A DNA stretch of 64,000 nt, taken from NCBI RefSeq assembly GCF_024298965.1, contig NZ_CP085193.1, positions 6,510,001 to 6,574,000 of the forward strand. Reading direction: 5' to 3'. Each line of letters opens with the position of its first letter. The stretch's first letter is position 1. The position numbers and the translations under genes were made by a program. Positions 34,913-44,628 of this stretch are shown here, one piece after another. Origin of the DNA: Streptomyces rapamycinicus NRRL 5491. Its GTDB lineage: Bacteria > Actinomycetota > Actinomycetes > Streptomycetales > Streptomycetaceae. The notes beneath the pieces were generated by a model, which worked only from the letters and a program-made list of their open reading frames with translations, searched no databases and was not told the origin of the DNA.

Positions 34913-36097
34913 ATGTCACGTCCGTCCCGTCGCCGTGGCCATATCGCCATGGTCGGCATCCCCGCCATCAGCCACACCCTGCCCAGCCTCGAGATCATCC
35001 GTGAACTCGTGGCGCGCGGGCACCGGGTGACGTACGCCAACGACCCCTATATGGCGGACGTCATCAAGCCGACCGGCGCCGAGTTCGTGCCGTTCGAGTC
35101 CACCCTGCCGGTCGCCGACAACGACTGGCCGGAGGACCCGATCGCCGCGATGACCCTGTTCCTGGACGACGCCGTCCACGTCCTGCCGCAACTCCGCGCC
35201 GTGTACGACCGCGACCCGGCCGATGTGTACCTCTACGACATCGGCGCGTACCCCGCCCGGGTGCTCGCCGAGACGCAGGGGCGCCCGCTGGTCCAGCTGT
35301 CGCCGACGATCGTGGGCTGGGAGGGTTACCACGACGAGGTCGGGGCGCAGATCATGAGCCTTCCCGGTGCGGACGTGTACCAGGAGAAGTTCGCGACGTG
35401 GCTCGTGGAGTCCGGCGCCGCCACCACGGACCCGAACGCCTTCTCCGGCCTGCCGCCGCGCTGTGTCGCGCTCATCCCCCGTGCGATGCAGCCGAACGCC
35501 GACCGGGTGAACACCGAGGTGGTGACGTTCGTCGGACCGTGTCTCGGGGACCGTGCCGACCAGGGCGGCTGGGAACGTCCCGCCGGTGCGGAGAACGTGC
35601 TGCTGGTCTCGCTGGGCTCGGCTTACACCCGGCAGGCCGCCTTCTACCGCGAGTGCGTCGCGGCCTTCGGGGAGCTGCCCGGGTGGCATGTGGTGCTGCA
35701 GATCGGCAAGTACGTCGACCCGGGTGAGCTGGGGCAGATCCCGGCGAACGTCGAGGTCCACAACTGGGTGCCGCAGCTGGCGATCCTGGAGCGGGCCGAC
35801 GCGTTCATCACCCACGCGGGGATGGGCGGCAGCAACGAGGGGCTGTACACCGGCTGTCCGATGATCGCCGTCCCGCAGGGCGCCGAACAGGCCATGAACG
35901 CCGACCGGCTCGTCGAACTGGGCGTGGCCCGCCGCTTCGACACGGCCGACGCCACCGCCGGGGCCCTGCGCGCCGCGCTGCTCGAGCTCACCACGGACCC
36001 GGAGGTCGCGCGCACCTCGGCGCGGCTGCGGGCCGAGGTGCGGGCCGAGGGCGGCACCGGGCGGGCGGCCGATCTGATCGAGGACGCGCTGCGGTGA
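34913..36097 (+). CDS. mgt: Macrolide glycosyltransferase of the OleD/Mgt family
   Basis: This 394-residue GT-B enzyme closely resembles OleD along its length: SLEIIRELVARGHRVTYA, LYDIGAYPARVLAETQG, RPAGAENVLLVSLGSAYTR, FYRECVAAFGELPGWHVVLQ, EVHNWVPQLAILERADAFIT, and THAGMGGSNEGLYTGCPMIA. Likely catalytic residues are His21 and Asp109, though the usual G-H is S-H here. Such enzymes inactivate macrolides by UDP-glucose-dependent glucosylation of the desosamine 2'-OH. No macrolide biosynthesis genes are nearby, so it is likely an acquired or intrinsic resistance gene controlled by the leader upstream. Confidence 0.92.
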   Translation: MSRPSRRRGHIAMVGIPAISHTLPSLEIIRELVARGHRVTYANDPYMADVIKPTGAEFVPFESTLPVADNDWPEDPIAAMTLFLDDAVHVLPQLRAVYDRDPADVYLYDIGAYPARVLAETQGRPLVQLSPTIVGWEGYHDEVGAQIMSLPGADVYQEKFATWLVESGAATTDPNAFSGLPPRCVALIPRAMQPNADRVNTEVVTFVGPCLGDRADQGGWERPAGAENVLLVSLGSAYTRQAAFYRECVAAFGELPGWHVVLQIGKYVDPGELGQIPANVEVHNWVPQLAILERADAFITHAGMGGSNEGLYTGCPMIAVPQGAEQAMNADRLVELGVARRFDTADATAGALRAALLELTTDPEVARTSARLRAEVRAEGGTGRAADLIEDALR

Positions 36098-36102
36098 CAC
36101 GA

Positions 36103-36137
36103 CGATGGCCCGGCCGCTCACGGCGGCCGGGCCATCG
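36103..36137. terminator. Bidirectional hairpin terminator between convergent genes
   Basis: Perfect 15-bp arms (CGATGGCCCGGCCGC at 36103-36117, complement at 36123-36137) with a 5-nt loop lie between the glycosyltransferase stop and the nucleotidase stop at 36153. Confidence 0.85.
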
Positions 36138-36152
36138 GTGTGTGGATGCGCG

Positions 36153-37976
36153 TTACTTCTTCACCGTGATGCGGTCCGCCTTCGGCGGGTCCAGGGGTGA
36201 GGACTGCGACGAGTGCGCGCCCAGGTAGGCCGTGAACGCGTCCAGGTCGGAGGCGCCGACGAGCTTGTTCTTGCCGTCCTTGAAGGCGGGGAAGCCGTCG
36301 CCGCCGCCCGCGATGAACTCGTTCAGCGCGACGCGGTAGGTCTTGGCGGGGTCGATCGCCTCACCGTTCAGCTTCACCGAGTCCGTGACGACGCGGTCCT
36401 TGCCGGACTTGGTCAGGTCCAGGGTGTAGGTGAGGCCCTTGGAGACCTGGAGGATCCGCGGGGACGCCTCGTTGGCGCCGCTGACCTGCTGCTGGAGCGC
36501 GGTGATGAGCTGGGAGCCGGTCAGGTCGATGACGTTCATCATGTTGGTGAACGGCTGGACCGTGAACGCCTCGCCGTAGGTCACCACCCCGTCCCCCTCG
36601 CTGCCCGACGCCTTGAAGGCGAGGTCGGAGCGGATGCCGCCGGGGTTCATGAAGGCGATCTGGGCGTCGCCCTTGTCGGACGGGGAGAGCGCTTCGAGCT
36701 GGCCGTCGGCGATGACGTCGCCCAGGGGCGTCTCGTAGGCGGTGGAGCCGCGGCCGTTGACGTCGGCGGAGATATAGCCGACCGGCTTGCCGGCCACCGG
36801 GGCGGCCAGCTTGTTCCAGCGCCCGATGAGCGAGGTCATGTCGGGGGCCTTGGGCTGTTCACGGTCCACGACGTGGTTCGCCGCGTGGGCGCCCTTCACG
36901 CTCGTCCGCACGATGTCGCCGGTGCGGCGGTCGTAGGTGAGCGTGGTGTCGGTGTAGAGACGGCCGAACGAGGCCGCGGAGGTCACCGTGCGCGGGGTGC
37001 CGGACGGGTCCGGGACGGTGCAGGTGTACGCCTGGTGGGTGTGGCCGGTGACCAGGGCGTCGACCTTGGGCGTGATGTTCTTGGCGATGTCGACGATGGG
37101 GCCGGAGATGCCCTTGCCCGCACCGCCGTTGTCGCAGTCGTAGTTGTACGAGGGGGAGGCGGGCAGCCCGCCCTCGTGGATGAGCGCGACGATCGACTTC
37201 ACGCCCTTGCGCTGCAGCTCCTTGGCGTACTTGTTGATCGTCTCGACCTCGTCGTGGAACTTCAGGCCCTTGACGCCCTCGGCGGTGACGATGTCCGGGG
37301 TGCCCTCTAGGGTGACCCCGATGAAGCCGATCTTCACGCCCTTGTGCTTCCACACCGTGTAGGGCTTGAGGATGGGCTTGCCGGTCTCCTCGTCGGTGAC
37401 GTTCGCGGCGAGGTAGGGGAAGTCGGCGCCCGGGAAGGTCTTGCCCTTCTCGTAGCAGCCCTCCTTGGGGTGGCAGCCGCCGTTCTGGATCCGGCTCAGC
37501 TCGGCGCGGCCCTCGTCGAATTCATGGTTGCCGACGGAGGTGACGTCGAGGTCCAGCTTGTTGAGCGCCTCGACGGTCGGCTCGTCGTGGAAGAGCCCGG
37601 AGAGCAGCGGGCTGGCCCCGATCATGTCGCCACCGGCGGCGGTGACCGAGTACTCGTGACCCTTACGGGCGTTACGGAGAGAGGTGGCGAGGTATTCGGC
37701 GCCACCCGCCGGAATGGTCTTGGTGGTGCCGTCCGCCTCGGTCTCGGTGACGGTGCCCGAGGAGCCCTGCGGGGGCTCCAGGTTTCCGTGCAGATCGTTG
37801 AAGGACAGCAGCTGCACGTCGACGGTGCGCCCCGGCCGGTGCTTGTCCGAGGCGGCGGCGCCGGTGTCCGCACCCGCCGGGCCCACGGCGGTCAGCACCC
37901 CGGCCGCGGCGGCCAGCACCGCGAATCCGGTGGCCAACCGGAGCCCCGCCCCGCGCCGTTGAGGTCTCGCTGGCAT
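36153..37976 (-). CDS. Secreted bifunctional metallophosphatase / 5'-nucleotidase (UshA-like)
   Basis: This 607-residue exported enzyme has a signal peptide (basic start, then FAVLAAAAGVLTAVGPAGA). The N-terminal calcineurin-like domain has LLSFNDLHGNLEPP, VGNHEFDEG and VTGHTHQAYTC metal motifs. The C-terminal nucleotidase domain has MNPGGIRSDL and NEFIAGGGDGFPAF. It would hydrolyse extracellular nucleotides to nucleosides and phosphate, which fits the phosphate-related genes downstream. A conserved neighbour of mshD in Streptomyces as I recall. Confidence 0.93.
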   Translation of the reverse strand: MPARPQRRGAGLRLATGFAVLAAAAGVLTAVGPAGADTGAAASDKHRPGRTVDVQLLSFNDLHGNLEPPQGSSGTVTETEADGTTKTIPAGGAEYLATSLRNARKGHEYSVTAAGGDMIGASPLLSGLFHDEPTVEALNKLDLDVTSVGNHEFDEGRAELSRIQNGGCHPKEGCYEKGKTFPGADFPYLAANVTDEETGKPILKPYTVWKHKGVKIGFIGVTLEGTPDIVTAEGVKGLKFHDEVETINKYAKELQRKGVKSIVALIHEGGLPASPSYNYDCDNGGAGKGISGPIVDIAKNITPKVDALVTGHTHQAYTCTVPDPSGTPRTVTSAASFGRLYTDTTLTYDRRTGDIVRTSVKGAHAANHVVDREQPKAPDMTSLIGRWNKLAAPVAGKPVGYISADVNGRGSTAYETPLGDVIADGQLEALSPSDKGDAQIAFMNPGGIRSDLAFKASGSEGDGVVTYGEAFTVQPFTNMMNVIDLTGSQLITALQQQVSGANEASPRILQVSKGLTYTLDLTKSGKDRVVTDSVKLNGEAIDPAKTYRVALNEFIAGGGDGFPAFKDGKNKLVGASDLDAFTAYLGAHSSQSSPLDPPKADRITVKK

Positions 37977-38133
37977 GTCGTCCCCTTGTGTGCCCCGTGG
38001 TGGATGGTGGAGCGCAGCTTACGGTCAACGCGCGTAGCGGGGCAGGGGTGGGAGGTTAAGAGCTGGTGGCCGATGGTCAACGGTGTGGGACCACTTCGCC
38101 CGTTCGGTGGAAAAGTCCTGATGAGGGGTTTCA

Positions 38134-39231
38134 GTGGTGGTTCGTTATGTGAGCGTGCGGATGATGCAGAACGAACTCACGAAGAAGACGCCCATCCCCG
38201 CACAGGGATCCGAGCTCCCGGCGGGCTTCTTCGAGCTGGTCGATGACCTCAAGGCGATCGTCACGCAGGCGAGCGTGCGTGCTCAGCTCAAGGTCAACAC
38301 CGAGATGATCAAGATGTACTGGGAGATCGGCCGGACGATCCTTGAGCGGACAGAGCGGGAGAGGTGGGGGGCGAAGGTCCTTGAGCAGGTGGCGACGGAG
38401 TTGCGTACAGCCTTCCCGAATCAGCGGAGTTTCGGTGCGCGGAATCTCAAGTACATGCAGCAGATGGCTCGAACATGGCCCGAACCAATTGGGCAACAAG
38501 CTGTTGCCCAATTGCCCTGGGGCCACATCACCCTGCTGATGGGCCGCTGCAAGACCCGCCCTGAGCTGGACTTCTACGCTCAGGGGGCCGTGCAACAAGG
38601 GTGGTCCCGCGTCATGCTCGACCACTGGATCGACGCGCAGTTGCACCTCACCCAGGGCGCCGCGCTCAACAACTTCGACGCCACGCTCCCGGAGGACTCC
38701 GATGCCGTCAACGAGGTCGTCAAGGACCCCTACCGAGTCGACTTCACTCGGCTCTCCGGCAAGGTGGCGGAGCGCGACCTTGAGGACGCGCTGGTGCAGC
38801 AGCTCGTCCGGTTCCTCACCGAACTCGGGGTCGGCTTCGCCTTCGTCGGACGCCAGTACCCCGTCAAGGTCGGGGACGAGGAGTTCCGGATCGACCTGCT
38901 CTTCTACCACTACAAGCTGCACCGCTTCGTCGTCATCGAGCTGAAGACCGACAAGGCCCGCCCCGCCCACCTGGGCCAGCTCGGCTTCTACGTCACCGTC
39001 GTCGACGACCTGGTCCGGGACAAGGAGCGCGACGATCCGACCCTCGGGATCCTCATCGCGAAGAGCCGCGACAAGGGGACGATCGAGTACGCCCTGCGGA
39101 GCAACAACGCACCGCTCGCCGTGAGCACCTACGCCGCGCTGCCGCCCCATGTGCGGGAGCTGATGCCCAGCGCCGAGGATCTCTCCCGCATCGCCGACGA
39201 CGTCCTCGAGGAGGATGGGACAGCCGGGTGA
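38134..39231 (+). CDS. DUF1016 (YhcG-type) PD-(D/E)XK nuclease-domain protein
   Basis: The 365-residue protein has an N-terminal helical DUF1016 part (IKMYWEIGRTILERTER, RNLKYMQQMARTWPE) and a C-terminal nuclease core: Asp254 in FRIDLLFYHYK and E-L-K (Glu269, Lys271) in VVIELKTDKARP. Two adjacent GTG codons at 38134/38137 follow GAGGGG; an ATG at 38161 is an alternative. YhcG proteins are often carried in defence and mobile regions. It sits between the nucleotidase and mshD, which I recall as adjacent in S. coelicolor, so it is probably an insertion. Confidence 0.85.
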   Translation: MVVRYVSVRMMQNELTKKTPIPAQGSELPAGFFELVDDLKAIVTQASVRAQLKVNTEMIKMYWEIGRTILERTERERWGAKVLEQVATELRTAFPNQRSFGARNLKYMQQMARTWPEPIGQQAVAQLPWGHITLLMGRCKTRPELDFYAQGAVQQGWSRVMLDHWIDAQLHLTQGAALNNFDATLPEDSDAVNEVVKDPYRVDFTRLSGKVAERDLEDALVQQLVRFLTELGVGFAFVGRQYPVKVGDEEFRIDLLFYHYKLHRFVVIELKTDKARPAHLGQLGFYVTVVDDLVRDKERDDPTLGILIAKSRDKGTIEYALRSNNAPLAVSTYAALPPHVRELMPSAEDLSRIADDVLEEDGTAG

Positions 39232-39245
39232 CTCACCGGTAATAA

Positions 39246-39270
39246 ATTGTGCAGCGGCTTGCTGCACAAT
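39246..39270. promoter_or_regulatory. Perfect 10-bp inverted repeat overlapping the mshD promoter
   Basis: ATTGTGCAGC (39246-39255) and GCTGCACAAT (39261-39270) are exact complements with a 5-bp spacer. The right arm overlaps a -35 candidate TTGCTG (39259-39264), with -10 TAGGCT at 39281-39286 and a leaderless start at 39294. It could be an operator; no T-tract follows, so a terminator for the upstream gene is less likely. Confidence 0.65.
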
Positions 39271-39293
39271 TGGGCCGCCGTAGGCTCGGCCCC

Positions 39294-40226
39294 ATGAATG
39301 ACGTGGTGAACGAGACATCCGGGGCCCGGCGGCTCGATGTGCTGGAGGAGTTGGCCTCGGCCGAGGTGGAGGACGTGCTGCGGCTGATCGCGGAGGCCGC
39401 GCGGGCCGATGGGCAGCAGGCGGTGTCCGAGCAGGGGCGGCTCCAGCTGCGGGGGCGGCGGGAGGGGGTGCGGCATCTGGTGTTGCGGGAGCCGAGCGGG
39501 GAGCTGGTGGGGTACGCGCAGCTGGAGGACACCGACCCGGTGGAGGCTCCGGCCGCCGAGCTGGTCGTGCATCCGGGGCACCGAGGGCAGGGGCACGGCC
39601 GGGCGCTGGGGGTGACCCTGCTGCGGGAGTCGGGGAAGCGGCTGCGGATCTGGGCGCACGGGGGGCATGCCTCGGCGCGCCATCTCGCGCAGGTGCTGGG
39701 GCTGACGCTGTTCCGGGAGCTGCGGCAGATGCGGCGGCCCCTGGGGTCGCTCGCGGACCTGGGTCTTCCGGAGCCCGCCTTTCCGGAGGGGGTGACCGTA
39801 CGGACCTTCCGGCCTGGCGCGGACGACGCCGCGTGGCTGGCGGCGAACGCGGCGGCCTTCGCCCACCACCCCGAGCAGGGTTCGCTCACCCAGCGTGACC
39901 TGGACGACCGCAAGGGTGAGCCGTGGTTCGACCCGGAGGGGTTCTTCCTGGCGGAGCGGGGCGGGGAGATCGTCGGGTTCCACTGGACGAAGGTGCATGC
40001 CGAGGAGCGGCTGGGGGAGGTGTATGTCGTGGGGGTGCGGCCGGACGCACAGGGTGGCGGCCTCGGCAAGGCGCTGACCTCGATCGGGCTGCGGCATCTG
40101 GCGGCCGGCGGGCTGCCGACCGCGATGCTCTATGTGGACGCCGACAACTTCGCCGCGGTCGCGGTCTACGAGCGGCTCGGCTTCGTCACCCATGAGACGG
40201 ATCTGATGTACCGGACGGAGACCTGA
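39294..40226 (+). CDS. mshD: Mycothiol synthase (mycothiol acetyltransferase)
   Basis: This 310-residue tandem-GNAT protein has an N-terminal degenerate domain (AELVVHPGHRGQGHGRALGV) and an active C-terminal domain (EVYVVGVRPDAQGGGLGKAL, then AMLYVDADNFAAVAVYERLG). It acetylates Cys-GlcN-inositol in the last step of mycothiol synthesis. ATG 39294 was chosen from the conserved N-terminus and the promoter just upstream. Its stop opens a run of CCTGAG repeats. mshA is 16 kb downstream in this window. Confidence 0.93.
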   Translation: MNDVVNETSGARRLDVLEELASAEVEDVLRLIAEAARADGQQAVSEQGRLQLRGRREGVRHLVLREPSGELVGYAQLEDTDPVEAPAAELVVHPGHRGQGHGRALGVTLLRESGKRLRIWAHGGHASARHLAQVLGLTLFRELRQMRRPLGSLADLGLPEPAFPEGVTVRTFRPGADDAAWLAANAAAFAHHPEQGSLTQRDLDDRKGEPWFDPEGFFLAERGGEIVGFHWTKVHAEERLGEVYVVGVRPDAQGGGLGKALTSIGLRHLAAGGLPTAMLYVDADNFAAVAVYERLGFVTHETDLMYRTET

Positions 40227-40265
40227 GCGAACGGATACCTGAGGGGGACCTGAGCGGGGCCTGAG
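40222..40265. repeat. Short CCTGAG repeats starting on the mshD stop codon
   Basis: CCTGAG occurs at 40222, 40238, 40249 and 40260 (spacing 16, 11 and 11 bp). The first includes the mshD TGA. The array looks like drifted 11-bp units (CCTGAGCGGGG). Confidence 0.65.
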
Positions 40266-40351
40266 CCCGGGGGCGTGAAGGTGGCCCCGGGGGCGTGGAC
40301 AGGGCGGGACCCCTGGGGGATGGGTCCCGATTTCCTACCCGCCATGTGTCC

Positions 40352-40379
40352 GTTACCGGCGATTCAACCTTGGTTGCGA
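40352..40379 (+). promoter_or_regulatory. Weak candidate PHO box upstream of ppk
   Basis: Degenerate repeats GTTACC (40352), ATTCAAC (40362) and GTTGCGA (40373) are spaced at 10-11 nt, similar to the PhoP box. ppk is phosphate-regulated in Streptomyces from the literature I recall. The match is poor, so this is only a candidate. Confidence 0.28.
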
Positions 40380-40491
40380 GCATCACTGAATGCAGCCCGC
40401 TGTGCCGAATTCGTCGAACCGGAGGCTCCGTGCCGTTTCCGCACCCGCTTCCGCCACGCCGTATTCACCTCCGGCGCGGAACAATGAGTTC

Positions 40492-42747
40492 ATGAGCCAC
40501 ACAAGCGGTCAGGCATCGGTTTCCCCGCAGCCCCAGCCCAACTCACAGCCTTCGGTCGGGTCCATCGCGGCCCACCGGCCGCATGCTGTCGCCGCACCGG
40601 GGGTGCGGTCGCTCGACCCCGACCTCGACGCCGACCTGGACTCGTACGAGGAGGGCACCGGGCCGGGTACGGAGGGCGGCGAGCTGCCGCAGGGGCGGTT
40701 CCTGGACCGGGAGCGCAGCTGGCTCGCGTTCAACGAGCGGGTGCTGGAGCTGGCCGAGGACCCGTCCACCCCGCTGCTGGAGCGGGCCAACTTCCTGGCG
40801 ATCTTCGCCAGCAATCTGGACGAGTTCTTCATGGTGCGGGTCGCCGGTCTCAAGCGGCGCATCGCCACCGGGGTCGCCACCCGCTCGGCCTCCGGGCTGC
40901 AGCCGCGCGAGGTGCTGGAGCTGATCTGGACCCGGTCCCGTGAGCTCATGGCCCGGCATGCCGCCTGCTACCAGCAGGACGTCGCCCCGGCGCTCGCGGA
41001 GGAGGGCATCCACCTGGTCCGCTGGCCGGATCTCACCGAGAAGGAGCAGTCCCGCCTCTTCACCCTCTTCCGGCAGCAGATCTTCCCCGTGCTGACGCCG
41101 CTCGCCGTGGACCCGGCGCACCCCTTCCCGTATATCTCGGGGCTGTCGCTCAATCTCGCGGTCGTGGTGCGCAACCCCGTCAGCGGGCATGATCACTTCG
41201 CACGTGTGAAGGTTCCGCCGTCGCTCTCGCGATTCCTGGAGGCGTCGCCGCAGCGGTACGTACCGCTGGAGGACGTGATCGCGGCGCATCTGGAGGCGCT
41301 GTTCCCGGGGATGGAGGTGCTCGCGCACCACATGTTCCGGGTCACCCGCAACGAGGACCTCGAGGTCGAGGAGGACGACGCCGAGAACCTCCTGCAAGCC
41401 CTGGAGAAGGAGCTGCTGCGCCGCCGCTTCGGGCCCCCGGTGCGGCTGGAGGTCGAGGAGTCCATCGACCCGTATGTGCTGGACCTGCTGGTGCGCGAGC
41501 TGAAGGTCTCGGACGCGGAGGTCTATCCGCTGCCCGGGCCGCTCGACCTCACCGGGCTGTTCGGGATAGCCGCGCTGGAGCGGCCGGAGCTGAAGTACCC
41601 CAAGTTCGTGGCCGGCACCCACCGGGACCTCGCCGAGGTGGAGTCCGCCTCCCCGCCCGACATATTCGCGGCGCTGCGCGAGCGGGACGTCCTCCTCCAC
41701 CACCCGTACGACTCCTTCTCCACCTCCGTGCAGGCGTTCCTGGAGCAGGCGGCCGCCGATCCGGACGTCCTCGCGATCAAGCAGACGCTGTACCGCACCT
41801 CCGGCAAGTCGCCGATCGTCGACGCGCTCATAGACGCCGCCGAGTCCGGCAAGCAGGTGCTGGTGCTGGTCGAGATCAAGGCCCGCTTCGACGAGCACGC
41901 CAACATCAAGTGGGCGCGCAAGCTGGAGGAGGCCGGCTGCCACGTGGTCTACGGCCTGCTGGGCCTGAAGACCCACTGCAAGCTGTCGCTGGTGGTCCGC
42001 CAGGAGGGCGACACCCTCACCCGCTACTCGCACGTGGGCACCGGCAACTACCACCCCAAGACCGCCCGGCTGTACGAGGACCTGGGGCTGCTGACGGCGA
42101 ACTCCCAGGTCGGCGCGGACCTCTCCGACCTCTTCAACCGGCTGAGCGGCTACTCCCGGCGGGAGAACTACCGGCGGCTGCTGGTCGCCCCCAAGTCGCT
42201 GCGCGACGGGCTGATCACCCGGATCAACAAGGAGATCACCCACCAGCGGGCGGGCCGCCCGGCCTACGTCAAGATCAAGGTCAACTCGATGGTCGACGAG
42301 GCCGTCGTCGACGCCCTCTACCGGGCCTCGCAGGCCGGGGTGACGGTCGATGTGTGGGTGCGCGGCATCTGCGCGCTGCGGCCGGGCGTCCCCGGGCTCT
42401 CGGAGAACATCCGGGTCCGCTCGGTCCTCGGACGCTTCCTGGAGCATTCGCGCGTATTCGCGTTCGGGAACGGCGGTGAGCCGGAGGTGTGGATCGGCAG
42501 CGCCGACATGATGCACCGCAACCTCGACCGCCGGATCGAGGCGCTGGTGCGGGTCACCGACCCCGGCCACCGCGCCGCCCTCAACCGCCTGCTGGAGACC
42601 GGGATGGCCGATTCCACCTCCTCCTGGCACCTGGGCCCGGACGGCGAGTGGACCCGGCGCGCCACGGACGCGGACGGCCAGCCGCTGCGCAACGTTCAGG
42701 AGATGCTCATCGACGCCCGGAGGCGACGGCGTGGTTCAACGACATGA
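40492..42747 (+). CDS. ppk: Polyphosphate kinase 1
   Basis: This 751-residue enzyme reversibly polymerises ATP phosphate into polyphosphate. The N-domain starts [20 protein letters not shown], and the catalytic core has [20 protein letters not shown] with autophosphorylation candidate His514 (equivalent to E. coli His435). The C-terminal part has [20 protein letters not shown] and [20 protein letters not shown] 40492 is used; the first ~65 residues are a low-complexity extension rich in Gln and Pro. The next gene, a polyP-binding CHAD protein, overlaps its 3' end. Confidence 0.96.
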   Translation: MSHTSGQASVSPQPQPNSQPSVGSIAAHRPHAVAAPGVRSLDPDLDADLDSYEEGTGPGTEGGELPQGRFLDRERSWLAFNERVLELAEDPSTPLLERANFLAIFASNLDEFFMVRVAGLKRRIATGVATRSASGLQPREVLELIWTRSRELMARHAACYQQDVAPALAEEGIHLVRWPDLTEKEQSRLFTLFRQQIFPVLTPLAVDPAHPFPYISGLSLNLAVVVRNPVSGHDHFARVKVPPSLSRFLEASPQRYVPLEDVIAAHLEALFPGMEVLAHHMFRVTRNEDLEVEEDDAENLLQALEKELLRRRFGPPVRLEVEESIDPYVLDLLVRELKVSDAEVYPLPGPLDLTGLFGIAALERPELKYPKFVAGTHRDLAEVESASPPDIFAALRERDVLLHHPYDSFSTSVQAFLEQAAADPDVLAIKQTLYRTSGKSPIVDALIDAAESGKQVLVLVEIKARFDEHANIKWARKLEEAGCHVVYGLLGLKTHCKLSLVVRQEGDTLTRYSHVGTGNYHPKTARLYEDLGLLTANSQVGADLSDLFNRLSGYSRRENYRRLLVAPKSLRDGLITRINKEITHQRAGRPAYVKIKVNSMVDEAVVDALYRASQAGVTVDVWVRGICALRPGVPGLSENIRVRSVLGRFLEHSRVFAFGNGGEPEVWIGSADMMHRNLDRRIEALVRVTDPGHRAALNRLLETGMADSTSSWHLGPDGEWTRRATDADGQPLRNVQEMLIDARRRRRGSTT

Positions 42748-44533
42748 CCTGCCGCCGGCCGGGATGACGGGCGCCGCGGACCCGGCCGCCGACCCGGCCG
42801 CCGACCCGGCCCGCCCGGGGACCGACGGCGTGACGGACCGGGCGGCGGAGGCCACGACGGCACCTTCCGCGGCTCCGGCACCCGCGGCGGCTGCGGCGGC
42901 TGCGGGGGCTTCGGGGGCTTCGGCGGGGCCTTCGGGAGCGCCCGCGTGGGAGGCGGCGACGGCCGGGGAGGTGCTGTCGGCGTATCTGCACGCCCAGGCC
43001 GGGGACTTCCTGCGCAGCCTGCGGCTGCACCGCGAGAGCGGCTCCGACGTCCAGGAGGCGGCCGAGGCCGCCCGGCTGCTGCGCCGCGCCGCGCGGCGGA
43101 TCAGCGGCGCGCTCTACGTCTACCGCCCGATCACCGACCCGGCCTGGTCCGATGAGCTGCGGACCGAGCTGGCCTGGCTGTCCGGCACACTGGCGCGGGA
43201 GCACGCCTACGCCGAGCGGCTGGACCGGCTGCGCGGCGCCCTGCACCGGCTCTCGGGCGCGGGCGGCCCCTCGGACCGCTCACCGCAGGGCGAGGGAACG
43301 GCCGCCGAGACCGCGAGCCCGGGTGAGCGGTCCTCGGACACACAGCCTGTGAACGCGGCGCACGCCATGAGCGCCGCGCGCACCACCGCGCGCGGCGGGG
43401 TCACGGTCGCGCTCGACGGCGTGGGCGGCCCCTCCGGTACGGCGGGCCAGATTCCCCGCTCCACCCGTGCCTCCCGCCGCAGCGTCTCCCTGGCCACCGG
43501 TGCGCCGGGAGGCGGGGCCGCGGACCCTGTCGGGGGGCAGGGTGCGCGGCCCGGTGCGGCCGACGCGGGCGGCGGCGCCGAGGGCGTGGCCGGAACGACC
43601 AGGGACCGGGATCGGGACCGGGACGAGGGCCGCGCGGCCGGACGGCGCCGCGGAGAGCGCGGCGACAAGGGCGGCCGGGGCGCCAAGGGCGAGAAGGGCG
43701 AGCGATCCGGCCGGCCGGGCGCGGCCCATCAGCGGGCCGGTGCCGAGGAGGAGGCCCGTGGCGGCGCGCTGACCGTGGGCGCGGCCCGCGCCGGAGCGCT
43801 GCTGGAGCGCCAGCTCACGCTGGCCCGGACCCGGGCCCACACCGCCGCCCTGGAGGCGCTCGGCTCCTCCCGCTTCCACGCGGTCGCCGACACCGTCGCC
43901 CTGCTCGCCTCCGACGTCCCGCTCGACGAGGCCAACGCCGCCCGCCCCGCCGGACAGGTGCTGCCGCCGCTCGCCGAGCTGGCGAACCGGCGGCTGGCCG
44001 AGTCGGTGGAGGCGCTGCCGCTGGTCCGCGCCGGGCATCCGTACAACGCGGAGGCGCTGGTCCACGGCCTGGCGGCGACCCCGGCGGCGGACGCCCCGCC
44101 CGCCAGCGAGCGCCAGGACGCCCCCTGGCACCAGGTGCGCCATCTGCTGCGGCTGCGGCGGTACGCGCTGGAGGTGCTCGACCAGGCGTGGCAGCAGCCG
44201 GACGGGGCGAGCGGGCCCAACGGCTCCGGTCCGGGCGGCTCCGGTCCGGGCGGCTCCGGTCCGGGCGCCTCAGGGCCCGGCGGCTCAGGTCCCGTGGACA
44301 CCGAGCTGCCGCTGTCGGTGCGGCTGCTGGCCGCCGGGCAGGCGCTGGAGCGCCACCGCGACGCGGCCGAGGCGGCCGCCGCCGCGGCGGCCGCCGCCCG
44401 TACGCCCCGGATCGCCCCGGCGACGGCGTACGCGCTCGGGGTGCTCCACGCCGATCAGCGGCATGAGGTCGAGGCGGCCCGCTTCGCGTTCGGCCGGCTC
44501 TGGCGACGCGTGTCCGCCGCCAGAGCCTCCTGA
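42731..44533 (+). CDS. CHAD-domain protein with long low-complexity insert
   Basis: The 600-residue protein starts at GTG 42731 (GGAGG seven bases upstream, overlapping the ppk end), with ATG 42764 as alternative. Residues ~75-180 and ~340-600 carry the CHAD helices ([20 protein letters not shown], then [15 protein letters not shown]), which bind polyphosphate through conserved basic residues. Between them is ~150 residues of Gly/Arg/Asp-rich low complexity. GSGPG repeats occur near residue 500. It is probably a polyP-granule protein made with Ppk. Confidence 0.85.
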   Translation: MVQRHDLPPAGMTGAADPAADPAADPARPGTDGVTDRAAEATTAPSAAPAPAAAAAAAGASGASAGPSGAPAWEAATAGEVLSAYLHAQAGDFLRSLRLHRESGSDVQEAAEAARLLRRAARRISGALYVYRPITDPAWSDELRTELAWLSGTLAREHAYAERLDRLRGALHRLSGAGGPSDRSPQGEGTAAETASPGERSSDTQPVNAAHAMSAARTTARGGVTVALDGVGGPSGTAGQIPRSTRASRRSVSLATGAPGGGAADPVGGQGARPGAADAGGGAEGVAGTTRDRDRDRDEGRAAGRRRGERGDKGGRGAKGEKGERSGRPGAAHQRAGAEEEARGGALTVGAARAGALLERQLTLARTRAHTAALEALGSSRFHAVADTVALLASDVPLDEANAARPAGQVLPPLAELANRRLAESVEALPLVRAGHPYNAEALVHGLAATPAADAPPASERQDAPWHQVRHLLRLRRYALEVLDQAWQQPDGASGPNGSGPGGSGPGGSGPGASGPGGSGPVDTELPLSVRLLAAGQALERHRDAAEAAAAAAAAARTPRIAPATAYALGVLHADQRHEVEAARFAFGRLWRRVSAARAS

Positions 44534-44628
44534 CGCCGGACGGCGGACGACGGACGCCTGACGGCGGACCCGAAAGACCGAAGGACCGAAGTGCAGACGG
44601 CGGAGAACCGGGGAGGGAGAGACGGCGG

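Noticed and set aside
36859..37353. Internal frame within the nucleotidase gene
   Set aside because: Out of frame with the well-conserved nucleotidase domains and lacking its own start signal.
39246..39270. Intrinsic terminator after the DUF1016 gene
   Set aside because: The hairpin is not followed by a T-tract and overlaps a good promoter for mshD; operator preferred, though termination is not excluded.
40543..42630. Long open frame antisense to ppk
   Set aside because: Same effect of third-position G/C bias; ppk on the plus strand has all catalytic motifs.
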